Shown piece by piece: positions 1 to 10,100 of a stretch of DNA of 64,000 bases. The notes under the pieces are model-generated. The model was not told the DNA's origin. It did no database searches and was given only the letters and a program-made list of their open reading frames with translations. The stretch is from Leptothermofonsia sichuanensis E412 (GTDB lineage Bacteria; Cyanobacteriota; Cyanobacteriia; Leptolyngbyales; Leptolyngbyaceae): the NCBI RefSeq assembly GCF_019891175.1, contig NZ_CP072600.1, positions 1,426,001-1,490,000 of the forward strand. Reading direction: 5' to 3'. The position numbers and the translations under genes were made by a program. Numbering within the stretch: position 1 is the stretch's first letter; each line of letters opens with the position of its first letter.

Positions 1-43
1 AACTAGCTATAGATGGCCTCAACAGTCGCTCTATATCCGGTGT

Positions 44-50
44 GAGGAGG
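44..50 (+). promoter_or_regulatory. Shine-Dalgarno of the porin gene
   Basis: A strong GAGGAGG lies four bases before the ATG at 55 and fixes the start of the porin gene. The 43 bases before it are the edge of the window, so no promoter can be judged. Confidence 0.8.
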
Positions 51-54
51 AAAA

Positions 55-1890
55 ATGTCCAAATTTTTGTTGAAATCGCTGCTGTTCAGTCCTGCTGTGC
101 TGGGTGCTGCTCTGGCAGTTTCTTCATCCGCAATGGCAGCGGATACAAAAGTTGCTGAAGCGTCATCCGTTGATTTGGGCGGCGTTTCAGAACTCGTTCA
201 ATTACCCGAAAGTGCCCTTGCACCTGCCAGTGGCGATCTTTCCAATCGTGAGCTTTCTACCATCAAGCCTGAGCCAATTTCAGTCGCTCAGGCTGCGCCT
301 GAATCCTTCTCTCCTGCAAATACCAGCACCCTGGATCAGATTAACCGCTATGGTCGCGAAGGGCGTGCTTCAGCCAACCAGATGGGTCAGGTCACCTCAG
401 TTTCTCAGTTAACTGACGTTCGTCCCACTGACTGGGCATTCCAGGCACTCCAATCCCTGGTTGAGCGCTATGGTTGTATCGTGGGTTATCCCGATAGAAC
501 TTACCGGGGCAACCAGGCAATGACTCGTTATGAGTTTGCGGCTGGTTTGAACGCCTGTATGGACCGAGTCAATGAATTGATTGCGGCAGGGACTGCTGAC
601 CTGGTCAGAAAGGAAGATCTGGCGGTTCTGCAACGTCTTCAGGAAGAGTTCGCGGCTGAACTTGCCGTACTCCGGGGTCGGGTGGATGCTCTGGAAGCCC
701 GCACCGCTACTCTAGAAAAGCAGCAGTTCTCCACCACCACCAAGCTGGCTGGGGAAGTGATTTTTGCCGTTACGGATGAATTCCTGGGTAATGCAGGCAC
801 CAACAATACGGTTTTCCAGAATCGGGTTCGTCTGGCGCTGAACACCAGCTTTACGGGTAAGGACTTACTGGTTACCCGTCTGGCAGCCGGTAATGCAGAT
901 CTGTTCTCCATTCCTGGTGGCGGCGTTGAAGGGATTCAAACATTCAACTTCGGTAATACCGGTGGAAATCAGGTCTTCGCCGACTGGGTTGCTTACTTCT
1001 TCCCCATTGGAGAAAACCTGCAATTCTATATCCCCGCGATTGCCGGTCTTCACTATGACTATGCTCCAACCTTCTCTGGCTACTTTGAAGCCTTTGATGG
1101 TGGTACAGGTCCGCTTTCCATTTTTGCTCAGCGTAACCCCATCTACTTGATTGGCGGTGGTAGTGGTGCTGCTGCTACCTTCAACTTTGGCAACATCAAG
1201 ATCAGCGGTGGCTATCTGGCTGATGGTTCAGATGGCTCTGGAACGGCTGGTACGTTTGCGGCTAACGTTCCCTCTGCCAAGTTTGGTCTGTTCAACGGTA
1301 GCTACGCGGCACTGGGTCAAATTGGTTTTGACACCGGCAACTTTGGGATCGGTTTCACCTATGTCAATGCTTACCGTCGTGGGGCAATTTTTGATGCCGG
1401 AAGTGGTCTTCCTTCGTCAGGTACCCTTTTCGCGAACGGCTTCTTTGGCTTTGACGCAGCCGGTAACTTGCTGGACAAATTCCCGACCAATGTTAATGCT
1501 TACGGTGTTTCTGGCTACTTCAAGCTGACGCCCACCATTTCTATCAACGCCTTCGGCTCCTACATCAATGCTGATGACATCGGAGACGGCTTTGGAGCAG
1601 CTCAGATCTGGACCTTTGGTGGCGGTGTTGCCTTTGCTGACTTTGGTAAGAAGGGTAATCTGCTCGGCTTGTTTGCTGGAGTTGAGCCGTATGTTGGCAA
1701 TCCTGCCCAGTATGGCCTGGGTAATTTGCAGAATAAAATGCCTATCCATCTGGAAGGTTTCTACAAGTTCCAGTTGACGGACAATATTTCCATTACTCCT
1801 GGCATTATCTACATCATTAATGCCGGGCAAAGCAGTGTTGGTGATACCAATGCGCTGATTGGAACCCTGAGAACAACCTTTACGTTCTAG
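55..1890 (+). CDS. SLH-domain OprB-type outer-membrane porin
   Basis: Cyanobacterial major outer-membrane porin that should let small solutes or ions cross the outer membrane; this family is often called 'iron uptake porin', but the substrate cannot be read here. Residues 1-29 form a signal peptide ending in SSSAMA. An SLH domain (about 117-176, with LTDVRPTDWAFQAL and GYPDRTYRGNQAMTRYEFA) would bind periplasmic cell-wall polymer. A short coiled coil (about 185-222) follows, then a glycine- and aromatic-rich beta-barrel ending in phenylalanine (TFTF), the usual outer-membrane assembly signal. Length (611 aa) is normal for the family. The ATG follows a strong GAGGAGG, and the gene ends in a hairpin terminator, so it looks monocistronic. 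Confidence 0.93.
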   Translation: MSKFLLKSLLFSPAVLGAALAVSSSAMAADTKVAEASSVDLGGVSELVQLPESALAPASGDLSNRELSTIKPEPISVAQAAPESFSPANTSTLDQINRYGREGRASANQMGQVTSVSQLTDVRPTDWAFQALQSLVERYGCIVGYPDRTYRGNQAMTRYEFAAGLNACMDRVNELIAAGTADLVRKEDLAVLQRLQEEFAAELAVLRGRVDALEARTATLEKQQFSTTTKLAGEVIFAVTDEFLGNAGTNNTVFQNRVRLALNTSFTGKDLLVTRLAAGNADLFSIPGGGVEGIQTFNFGNTGGNQVFADWVAYFFPIGENLQFYIPAIAGLHYDYAPTFSGYFEAFDGGTGPLSIFAQRNPIYLIGGGSGAAATFNFGNIKISGGYLADGSDGSGTAGTFAANVPSAKFGLFNGSYAALGQIGFDTGNFGIGFTYVNAYRRGAIFDAGSGLPSSGTLFANGFFGFDAAGNLLDKFPTNVNAYGVSGYFKLTPTISINAFGSYINADDIGDGFGAAQIWTFGGGVAFADFGKKGNLLGLFAGVEPYVGNPAQYGLGNLQNKMPIHLEGFYKFQLTDNISITPGIIYIINAGQSSVGDTNALIGTLRTTFTF

Positions 1891-1941
1891 TTGGCTTAGT
1901 GGCAGGAAAGTTTCTTGCTTCTGACAACCTAAATCTTTGGG

Positions 1942-1968
1942 AAAGCCCTGCTTAAGCAGGGCTTTTTT
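1942..1968 (+). terminator. Rho-independent terminator of the porin gene
   Basis: A perfect 24-base palindrome (AAAGCCCTGCTT and its complement, 1942-1965) runs into a T tract. It lies 50 bases after the porin stop codon. Confidence 0.9.
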
Positions 1969-1975
1969 CATTTGG

Positions 1976-2589
1976 TTAAATCAGCATCATTTAGACGCCT
2001 GATTCTAGCCTGCATTATTCATGACTTTTCTGAAAAATGCTTAGATTCTTTACCTGGAGAAGCTTTGAGCGATTGCTCAGGTTCGACAGGGTCTGTTTGA
2101 AGGCTGTTCTTGTTCCCATGCTCTGCGTAGGAATGGGTTCTGGAGGTCCCGCTTGCGCTGGAGCAATGCTTTCATCTCTGCGATCGCGTGTGACTTCAAT
2201 CAGCCTTTGGATAGAGATTCTGTCACGCCCAAACAAATGGTTCTGTCACGAGTTTTTCAGATAAAAGTCATTCTTGCACCCTGCGATTGCTCACATATGG
2301 ATAGCAGGAAATTAGCGACGATTAAGGATGTAAGCACTACTCAATCCTTGCTCTATGTGCCTGTCCCCCACCCGCTATCAACATCAGATTATTTGTCTCA
2401 ACGGTTCCAATCCCCAAAGTGGAAAGTATCAATTGCAAATTTCAGAAATTAATTCAAACGGGCGGCTACTGCAACGCGCACGATGGAACTTTCGCACCTT
2501 TAAGGGCCTCATGGTTTTCCTGCAACGACACTTTCCTGAGAGTGAACTGCTCCACCAGGAAATCAGCCAGTGTATCCAGTTTCAGGTTG
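1976..2589. other. Intergenic, no convincing gene
   Basis: About 600 bases between the porin terminator and the convergent gene ending at 2590. Around 2110-2160 there is a degenerate 'GTTCCCATGCTCTGCGTAGGAATG'-type cyanobacterial repeat with hairpin character. Short plus-strand ORFs (for example 2355-2720) run into the next gene and show no recognisable domain. Confidence 0.5.
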
Positions 2590-3249
2590 TTAAGGCGTTG
2601 AATGATTGGAATTCGTTGGAAGGAAGCGTCGGCTCTGCTCCAGATATGTCCAAGCAAGTCCATCCGGATCACGAAGCCTGGTCCACGCTGCCAGGTCTGG
2701 TGCCAGTTTCTTGCGGCTGATCATCCCGGCTGATACCCCTAATCGCCTTGCCAGTTGTGCCTGAGTGAGTGCTTCATTGACAATCCCGGACTTTTCTCTG
2801 CCATTGGATGCTGTATTGGGTTTGGTGCTAAATAAATTGCAGGATTGGGGATCCCACGCCTCCAGCGTAGGGAACAGGTAAAACACGTCTCCCCGATCCG
2901 TTACTTCAAAATGGGCTGAAAAGTCTTTCGCTCTGGCATCCAGATAGGCACGAGCCTCGATCGCAGACAACCGGGTGTGCATCGCAAAGTCCAGCACAGT
3001 AATGCGCCCCTGATGCTCGCGAATCAGTTGATAGAAAATATCGCTCAAACGTTCCTGCTGGCTCCTGTGGGCCTTATGCCAGCGCTGCCAGATCCATCCG
3101 CCAACCAGTACCGGGAGCAACACCCGTAGCAACGGCAGCATCATTCGTAACACAGTAAGCGTGATCCCAACGGCTACAAAGCCACCGATGACATAGCCCA
3201 GATAATGGGCTGAACTGCTCTCGTGATCTAGCTTGTCTGGCTTAGACAT
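2590..3249 (-). CDS. Membrane-anchored protein with C-terminal HTH-like region
   Basis: Function unknown. Two hydrophobic helices (about residues 17-36 and 38-56) would anchor the N-terminus in a membrane. Residues 60-135 (SDIFYQLIREHQGRITVLDFA...VFYLFP) look like a winged-helix fold, and residues about 158-182 (LTQAQLARRLGVSAGMISRKK) are a good helix-turn-helix. The combination suggests a membrane-associated regulator or DNA-anchoring protein; that is inference. The start is the ATG at 3249; the next upstream bases are repeat-like. It stands alone, convergent with the porin gene. Confidence 0.7.
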   Translation of the reverse strand: MSKPDKLDHESSSAHYLGYVIGGFVAVGITLTVLRMMLPLLRVLLPVLVGGWIWQRWHKAHRSQQERLSDIFYQLIREHQGRITVLDFAMHTRLSAIEARAYLDARAKDFSAHFEVTDRGDVFYLFPTLEAWDPQSCNLFSTKPNTASNGREKSGIVNEALTQAQLARRLGVSAGMISRKKLAPDLAAWTRLRDPDGLAWTYLEQSRRFLPTNSNHSTP

Positions 3250-3816
3250 ACCGACTATTGAAGGCAGAATAAAACGATTGTACTATCTAAAGAGCTGTAC
3301 ATTTCTGCCTTCTTTAAATTTGACGGATCTGGGCTGCCCAGACCTCTGAGGTTTTTGAAAACCTTGAAACTCCAGGTTATACCTTAATTCAGCAGCAAAG
3401 GCGATTTGAAGGTCAATCGTTTGTTCTCGTTATAAAACTCCAAGATCATGAATGAAGGGGTAACCAATGTCGGTGGAGGTTAAAGCTCAGTGGAGGTGAA
3501 AGTAAAGTCCAGGAGAATACAGCCAAGCCCTAAACTCAACACACCCTCTCCAATCACAAATTCTTTTCAGGGTGCCTTAGAAATTCTTTCTCTGAGAGGC
3601 ATTTTAAGATCCAGCTAAGAAAACATCCTTTAAGAAGGAAGAAACATGATTCAGGTAAAACCAAAAGGATGAACGACCAAGTTGAGCCGCCGCAGATAAC
3701 TTTTGTCTTCAACAGATATCCTCTCAGTGGTCGGCTCCAACGAGTTGTTATGTTGCGCCGCTACCCAAGGTGAACGGGTTCAACAGTCATATTGAACGTG
3801 TGACCTAATTCAACTG
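3250..3816. other. Intergenic region before the IS remnant
   Basis: No gene seen. Around 3334-3375 there is a degenerate 'GACCTCTGAGGTTTTTGAAAACC' repeat related to the palindrome at 41732-41773. At 3671-3750 an imperfect inverted repeat of about 19 bases (arms 3671-3689 and 3732-3750) frames about 40 bases; it faintly resembles a recombination site but lacks canonical integron core sequences. Confidence 0.4.
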
Positions 3817-4731
3817 CTAGGGTGTGTTTTAAAGCCTAGAGCCAAAAGAGAATCGCCGCAATGGTGAGCATCGCCAGGTAGTTCTGTGCCCGTTTCTCAT
3901 AGCGTGTAGCAATGCGCCGAAACTGCTTGAAGCAATTGATTGTGCGTTCAATGCGATTGCGCTCGCGATAAGCCTGACGGTCGAACCGTGTCCCTTGTCG
4001 AGATTCACTGGCACGCCGAGGAATGACAGCACCAATCCCACGTCGTCGCAAGGAGAGCCGAATTGGTCGTCCCGTGTAGGCTTTATCGCCTGCAACTCGT
4101 TGTGGACGCAGACGGGGGCGACCCCGTGCGGATCGTTTGACTTTGCCTTGCTCCATCAACGACTCGAACATCACCGCCTCGTTGCGTTGTCCCACGCTCA
4201 GCAAAAAGGTCACTGGCTTGCCATTGCCTTCACGACGCAGGTGAATCTTGGTGCTAAACCCACCTTTGCTATATCCGAGTGCTTCTGAGTTCGCTTCACT
4301 ACCGCTTGCCCCCGCTGCGTGTTGATGCCCTCGAATCACAGTGTCATCGACCAAGTGGAGCTTTCAGTCAAACTCACCAACCGCATCAGATTGCTGCTGC
4401 AACTACATCAACATCTGTTGCCAGAGTCCTCGCTTGCGCCAAGCATAGAAGCGTCCTGAGACGGTTTTCCAGGCTCCATAACGGTCAGGTAAATCGCGCC
4501 AGGGAGCACCAGTGCGAAGAATCCACAAAATGCCCTTGATGATGGTCCGATGGTTATTCGCAGGTCGTCCACCTTGGGGGCTTGGTTTCAGCAACAGGGG
4601 TTGTAGTCGTTGCCATTGTTGATTGGTTAAGTCTTTGGGTGAAATGGGATTGTGTACGGCCAAGGTCTGTTCGTTATCTTTAGAAATATGACTATCTCTA
4701 TTCTAGCTTGGGGTTTTAAAACAGACCCTAG
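3817..4731 (-). mobile_element. IS5-family (IS427-like) insertion sequence, defective
   Basis: The ends are imperfect terminal inverted repeats: CTAGGGTGTGTTTTAAAGCC at the left (3817) and the complement of CTAGGGTCTGTTTTAAAACC at the right (ending 4731). CTAG is present at both ends and could be the duplicated target, which would leave about 907 bp (3821-4727) between the CTAG copies. It carries one transposase gene on the minus strand, broken by two in-frame stops. Confidence 0.8.
3836..4663 (-). pseudogene. IS5-family transposase with two nonsense codons
   Basis: Would encode a DDE transposase of about 275 aa. The N-terminal part (4663-4406, NLTNQQWQRLQPLL...GAPWRDLP) is the DUF4096-type domain of IS427-group enzymes. 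The catalytic part (4363-3836) keeps the DDE residues in VDDTVIRGHQH, VAGDKAYTG and RNRIERT. Both halves are in the same reading frame, separated only by TAG at 4405-4403 and TGA at 4366-4364. The TGA falls where relatives have the Trp of a 'DWxLH' motif, and the TAG fits a CAG glutamine codon, so both look like single transitions. This is therefore decay and not the two-ORF frameshift layout common in the group; a product would require readthrough of both stops. Confidence 0.85.
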
Positions 4732-5369
4732 GTTGAAATTTGTCTATCTAAGATCCCAAATTAGTGGATTAGGCTGACTCAGATCTGCCTATAATTCCGA
4801 ATTGAAGGATTAGGTAGACAAACTTCTACATAATAAGCCTCATTTCCAGGATTATGAGGATGGCTTCAATAAATCTTCAGATGAGAAAATCTAATATATG
4901 CTCGTATTCTTTTCGCTATTTACAGACTTTCCGTGTATCTGTGCTCGTTGAGCGATCGCTTGATATAACTCAATCGGTAAGGTTATTTGAGTACTCATTG
5001 TTTCAGCAGTATTCATAAATCACGGTGAGAACGATTGTTCCCATTATGGCTTAAGAGCGCACCCATGCAGGCAGTCCGTGCGATCGCCCCCTCTTGCTCC
5101 AGACGATCGCCCCTTCTCATTCCCACGATCGCCGCTCTGGTTTGATCTGCGATCGCGCCCTTCTTTGCTGATTGCATAGTACTGTTTTGCTGGAAGGGAT
5201 CGCCCTCGTTTTTTCAGTGGCGACACACCTATACTTCTCTGAGATGAGGGAGATGATGGTTGGCAAGGGCTGCCAGAATAGTATCTACGGCAATGGGCGA
5301 TCGCATTCGAGAACAACGAGATCGCACTACATCAAGCGATCGCACTACGGAGTCAGTGTACAAATTGTG
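4732..5369. other. Intergenic, rich in GATCGC palindromes
   Basis: No gene seen. The segment 5040-5345 is crowded with CGATCGC/GCGATCGC sites and includes one copy (5104-5159) of a 56-bp repeat that recurs at 6015-6070 on the other side of the Uma2 gene. Confidence 0.5.
5104..5159 (+). repeat. 56-bp direct repeat, copy 1
   Basis: Matches 6015-6070 at 55 of 56 positions in the same orientation. Both copies contain three GATCGC-type palindromes. Together they frame the Uma2 gene at 5370-5957. Confidence 0.9.
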
Positions 5370-5957
5370 TCATCCCTTTCCTGCCAGGATTTGAGCAACT
5401 GTCAGATTGAGATTTGGAAAGGTTGGGGATTGAATCAAATCGTCTCCTCGAAACTCAGTGGAATCGTAGAACTGATGCTCCAGGACACAGATGGTAATTT
5501 TTGCTTCCAGGGGATCTACAATCCAGTATTCTGGTATGTCTAGCAGTCCGTATTCAGCCCGTTTAGAGCGATAATCATCAGTCTTTGTAGAGGTGCTAAC
5601 GACTTCAACCACTAGAATTGGAGGTGGTTCGTTGAGGTTGATAATGGCTTCGCGCTCGCTCATTGCCTCCCACTGGTCAAGCGCCAGAACAGTGACATCG
5701 GGAATCCGGGAAGTGTCCCAACTGCGTCCACGAGGAGAGCGGACACCCACAAGGGCAGGCAGAGGTACCCACGCCTGTCCCGATCTCGCCACAGCATCTT
5801 CAAACTGTTGTACTAAAAAGCGAATGATTGCCCCATGTTTGCCAGTTCCCAGACTCATCGGCACCAATTCTCCATCCACCAATTCATAGCGAGTATCGGT
5901 GCCGTCGTTATAGGCAAGGTACTCTTCAAATGTGAGTTTTTGGGTGGAGATCGCCAT
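5370..5957 (-). CDS. Uma2 family (DUF820) putative endonuclease
   Basis: A PD-(D/E)XK-fold protein of the Uma2 family, greatly expanded in cyanobacteria; the cellular role is not established. Diagnostic segments are FEEYLAYNDGTDTRYELVDGELV near the N-terminus, RIPDVTVL (candidate catalytic Asp), ILVVEVVSTSTKTDDYRSKRAEY (candidate Glu, with Lys following) and PEYWIVDP. Length (195 aa) is typical. The ATG at 5957 follows a TGAGGAGACAG-like ribosome site. The gene lies between two copies of a 56-bp direct repeat, so it may be a gain or loss unit. Confidence 0.9.
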   Translation of the reverse strand: MAISTQKLTFEEYLAYNDGTDTRYELVDGELVPMSLGTGKHGAIIRFLVQQFEDAVARSGQAWVPLPALVGVRSPRGRSWDTSRIPDVTVLALDQWEAMSEREAIINLNEPPPILVVEVVSTSTKTDDYRSKRAEYGLLDIPEYWIVDPLEAKITICVLEHQFYDSTEFRGDDLIQSPTFPNLNLTVAQILAGKG

Positions 5958-6014
5958 TGAACTGTCTCCTCATGGCAACATTTGTTGATCCTAACCTATT
6001 TCCCAGAACGCAGG

Positions 6015-6070
6015 CGATCGCCCCTTCCCATTCCCACGATCGCCGCTCTGGTTTGATCTGCGATCGCGCC
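6015..6070 (+). repeat. 56-bp direct repeat, copy 2
   Basis: Second copy of the repeat at 5104-5159, one mismatch, same orientation, just upstream of the Uma2 gene. Confidence 0.9.
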
Positions 6071-6141
6071 TATGGCTTCTGGTGAGATGGGGAGAAAGTT
6101 CTGGCTGATGAAGGTAATGGGTTCGTTGGCGCTAACTCGTT

Positions 6142-6615
6142 CTACGGTGAGGAGCGATCGCGCTTAACCTGCTTTAAAGCATCTTCAGGCGAAATTTTTG
6201 TATTAATTAGAAACTTAATTGCAGGAAAATATTTATCAACCGTGAAAGCGCAGGAGCTAATTGTATTTACAGCCATATATTTTGTAAATTCTTCACCCAG
6301 GAAATGCATACCATTTCTAAAAGCAATCTCGCCGTTGGTATAATCTATCTCAAAATTTCCAAAATACAGCTCACGGTTTATCTTATTCAGCAACAAAGCC
6401 ACTGCCGCTATTTTGTCTTTGGGACTTTTAATTGGAATATAGCTGTAAGTTATGAGTAATTGATTATCTAAATTCATAACGTTCAAATATAACTGGTATA
6501 TACCATTTTCCCCTTCAAATGATGTGACATATAGCCCCTGTTTCTTGTCGGGGACAAGGTTCCAGCCATCCTCATTCAACATCTGAACAATATCACTTTC
6601 TAGCCTGCTGCTCAT
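6142..6615 (-). CDS. YbjN-like protein 2 (possible chaperone or immunity protein)
   Basis: A 157-aa acidic alpha/beta protein of YbjN type, a fold related to type III secretion chaperones. The pattern is a short helix (SDIVQMLNEDGWN), strands (GLYVTSFEGENGIYQLYLNV), a central helix (KDKIAAVALLLNKINREL) and a strand-helix end (FGNFEIDYTNGEIAFRNGM). It is a diverged paralogue of the gene just upstream (6636-7106), which shares the order of strands and the 'FGN(F/L)E' segment. Both are the last genes of the eCIS locus, directly after the DUF4157 cargo gene, so a chaperone or immunity role toward that protein is a reasonable inference. Nothing in the sequence proves it. Confidence 0.7.
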   Translation of the reverse strand: MSSRLESDIVQMLNEDGWNLVPDKKQGLYVTSFEGENGIYQLYLNVMNLDNQLLITYSYIPIKSPKDKIAAVALLLNKINRELYFGNFEIDYTNGEIAFRNGMHFLGEEFTKYMAVNTISSCAFTVDKYFPAIKFLINTKISPEDALKQVKRDRSSP

Positions 6616-6635
6616 AGTATTGACTCTTACGAACT

Positions 6636-7106
6636 TTAAGAAACTGCTATCTTATGAGCCTCTTTGACACTCATATTTTGCTCAATAATCAGTGGAATAC
6701 CGACCGTATAGCGATCAATTGCTTTAGCACAGGCATTCACTAGGTTGTTAATCAATTGCCCGGTTAATTCAATTTCAAAGAACAGTAAGCCTGTTCTAAA
6801 ACAAACTTCATTTGTTGATTCTCTTAACTCCAAATTGCCAAAGGGGACACCATAATTGGTGTAGTTGATATATTCCAGGATTACTGGAATCTTTTCGTCA
6901 GGAATGGAGTAGGGATAAACCGCAGAGAAGGTGACAAGATATCGACTGGGCACAAATTTTCCATAGATGACAAATGCCCCATTCTTGCCCTGGTAATTCA
7001 TCAAGTAAAGATCTTCCTCCAATGGAATCGGCCTCCACCCACCCCGGTGCAGGCAATCTTCAAAGAACCCCTGGGTATATATCAGAGTGCCATCATCGCT
7101 TGTCAT
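6636..7106 (-). CDS. YbjN-like protein 1 (possible chaperone or immunity protein)
   Basis: A 156-aa YbjN-type protein. It shows the same layout as the next gene: FFEDCLHRGGWRPIP, then LYLMNYQGKNGAFVIYGKF, a central helix (DEKIPVILEYINYTNYG), VPFGNLELRESTNEVCFRTGL, and a C-terminal helix pair. It begins 38 bases after the stop of the 1633-aa DUF4157 gene and is followed 20 bases later by its paralogue, so all three are probably on one transcript. No signal peptide or membrane segment. Assignment rests on fold-like pattern, not on a database hit. Confidence 0.7.
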   Translation of the reverse strand: MTSDDGTLIYTQGFFEDCLHRGGWRPIPLEEDLYLMNYQGKNGAFVIYGKFVPSRYLVTFSAVYPYSIPDEKIPVILEYINYTNYGVPFGNLELRESTNEVCFRTGLLFFEIELTGQLINNLVNACAKAIDRYTVGIPLIIEQNMSVKEAHKIAVS

Positions 7107-7144
7107 TACAGTTTCCTCTTGATACCTAACCTCTTGGGTAAAGT

Positions 7145-10100
7145 CTAACCTTGACCAAGCTTAAGATAATTGCTGATTTTTTGCTTAAAGGAATTAATCA
7201 ACTGGCGATCGTCGGCATCTTTCTGCTCTTCCAAGGCTTTTTGCAATTGGGACAGTAACGCTGAATTCTCTTTCACCGCATTCAAATCTCTATCCGTGAC
7301 AATCTTTGGACGACCTTCATGGGCTATTTTAGGATCGGTTTTTAACCTGGCAATGGCAACATAGAGGTTTCTCAGCTTGTCAATTTCACCCTGTTCGGCT
7401 CCAGCACCTTTCAGTTGAGTTTCTAAAGCTTTTATTTTGTCTACTGCTTCCTTTGGAGTAAACTCCATTGATGTCTTTTGAGAATCCAGCAACTGCTTGA
7501 TTTGCTCGTACTTTGGATTCTTACTAAAAAGATCAGCTTGACCTGCCATTTTCCGTTCACGAGCTATGTCGCCTCCACCTGCTGGATCGCTTTCACCTTG
7601 AGTCATGGAGAACTTGCTGAAAACATTCTCCTTACCCTTTAGATCGGGATTTTCAAGGATCAAAAGATTTGTAATCTGAGCGACAGAATATCGACTGGGT
7701 TCGACGAGCAGTGCAGCAACCAACGTAACTGAACCATCAGTAATATTTGCCGGAAAATCTTTCAATAAATCTCTGGCTTCTTGTAATGCCAACTTTTTAT
7801 AGGGATATTTTGTATAGACTCTATCTCTGGAACCGATTTTGAATCCACTTGCCTGTTCTGGAATCCCCTGACTATTTCTGGGAAGAGGCTGCCGTTTATT
7901 ATCGTAGTATTCGTAGTTCTCTCCTACATCTGCTGCTGGAACAATGTAATAATTATTTGCTTGCTCGACGAAGAATTTACCACCTCCAACTTGGAATATA
8001 TTATTGGGGTAGTATTTTGCCATTGAAGCGGCTGAGAAGGAAATCTGTGCTCTTGCCAATTCCCGATGAATTTTGTTAGCCAGTGTTTCTATTTCTTTTT
8101 CTTTTTGCTTTCTCAGTTGCTCAACTATTCGTTCATCTTGTTTAACAGCTCCTTCTGCTTCTGTCGATCTTGTCGGTAAGTCTGGTTTTTGTGAGCGAAC
8201 ATCCGCTACCTGAGTACGAGGGGCTACACCTAGTTTTGCTTGAATAGCTCCCAAAATCGACCGCAGAACCCTTCGTACCCATTCCCAAAACCCTTTCACT
8301 TTGGGTTCAGGTTCTGGCCTTTGCGATCGAACATCTGCTGCCTGTGCCTTTTCGTACAGGTCAGTAGTGGCGTACTCTCCTTTGGTAAATCCCTTATAAT
8401 GCTCCTGTCCCAATTCTTTCAGGGCTTCATAGAGCAATTTGTTGAATCTTTCATCATCAACTTCGTTTTTATTCAGAACCGACTCTGATTTCTCTTCAGG
8501 ATTAATTTTTCCTTCAAAGTGAAGCGTTGTTCCCTCTTTACCAACTTTATCGACAACCAGCTTGAGTTCTTGCAGTTGGTATTTCTCTTTAACAGATTGG
8601 ATGCGTTTTTTCACTTCCTTCAAGGAAAGCGAATCATTGTCCCCAATTGTTTTTGCCTCTTTCAATGCTGCCCGCAAATCAGCTAGTTTTTGCTTTTCCG
8701 TTCTTGGATCAGGTTTGTTTTTATCTTTACCAATTCCCAGCAGTTTTCCGGCAGATTTGACCAGGTTGTATGCCTTATTAATCACCCAGTCGATCGCCTT
8801 GCCGACGGGTGCCTGGACTCTGGCGATAATTTCTCGAATCTTGCTGCTGATACCTGTAACTCCTAGCAGGGCAGCCAGGAAGCTGATGACCACTGGAACT
8901 GCTTTGGCGAGGGCATTTTCGACAGTGGCGGCAGCAGCCCCGATCGCCCCGCCAGCAATAGCAGAGACTGAATCCAGTACAGCGTTGACCAGGGCAAGGA
9001 TCTGGCTGCCCCGTTCGACGAAGAACATGATGATGTCATAAATCGCTTTGCAGGCTTTGATGAAGGCTCCGGCTGGATTGAGTAAACCAATAATCCAGGT
9101 GATTCCTGCTTTGATAATGCTTTCGCTGACAAAGGATTTAATCCCTTCTATCACCACATCTTTGAGGCTACTCAATTGATCTTTGATGTATTCCCACAGC
9201 CCTGCGGCACCTTTCGTGATGATGATTTGGAAAATTTCGGCGGTGGTTTCCAGCACTTTGACGACGGGTTCACCCAGGATTTTTACGGCGCGGGCACGGA
9301 TAAATGTCCAGGTCATGCCCAGGATCTGCATCACCAGGCTGAGAATGCCCTTCAGGTCAAAGCTATCTGGTAGTTGAATCCCGGATTCGGCAATCGCCCC
9401 AAACAACCAGCCCATCAACCCCTTTTGCAGGTGTGTGCCGATATTGTCCATGAAGTTGAGGAAGCCCTGCTTCACACCGGCAACCAGGTTGCCCAGGAAC
9501 CCAATCGGGTCTTTGATAATTTTGCCAATGGCATCGGCGGCTTTTGCCAGCAGGCCCATCAGCATATTTTTCAATTCCAGGATGGTTTTGATCACACCGG
9601 CGATCGCATCCATCGCCTTATCGACCAGCCCCCGATTGGCTGCCTTCATTTCATCAATGCGGGCATCGATCTCCTGGAGCTTTTCGTTATATTTCTGTGC
9701 CAGGGAGTCGATCAGTTGATTTTGTTTGTCGTTGACGCTTTGTTCTAACTGGTCAAACTGGCTCTGGATATTGCTGGCAGCTTCTTTGGCAACGTTTTGC
9801 AGGTTGGCAGGCTGTTTCTTGACGTAATCCTCAACCTCCTTCTTGCCTTTAGCAATTTCTGCTTTTGCCTCGTTCAGTCCCTTCTCAACCGTTGCGGCTA
9901 CCTTATCCAGAACTGCATCCATCAGTTTGAGATAGAGGGCACGACCTTCCTGGTAAAACGCATTCACCTCATCGGGCATTCCCAGGAGTTTGTCCTTTGC
10001 CCACAGAACGCTTCCGCCGATGCGATCGTAGCGCTGTCTTTTATAAGCCCTCATGCGCCGTTCAACATAGTCTTCAAAGGTTTGTTGAGCGGCATTGGCA

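Noticed and set aside
1417-1971. 184-aa minus-strand ORF inside the porin gene
   Set aside because: Antisense shadow of the porin and its terminator; no independent coding signal.
2355-2720. 121-aa plus-strand ORF before the HTH membrane protein
   Set aside because: It runs 130 bases into the 3' end of the opposite gene, has no ribosome site and shows no domain pattern.
3671-3750. Imperfect inverted repeat resembling an integron attC site
   Set aside because: The core sequences (RYYYAAC and GTTRRRY) are not present at the arms, and no integrase or cassette array is nearby.
5040-5345. CRISPR-like array in the GATCGC-rich region
   Set aside because: Spacing is irregular and the repeated unit is the short GCGATCGC palindrome common over the genome; there are no constant-length spacers and no cas genes.
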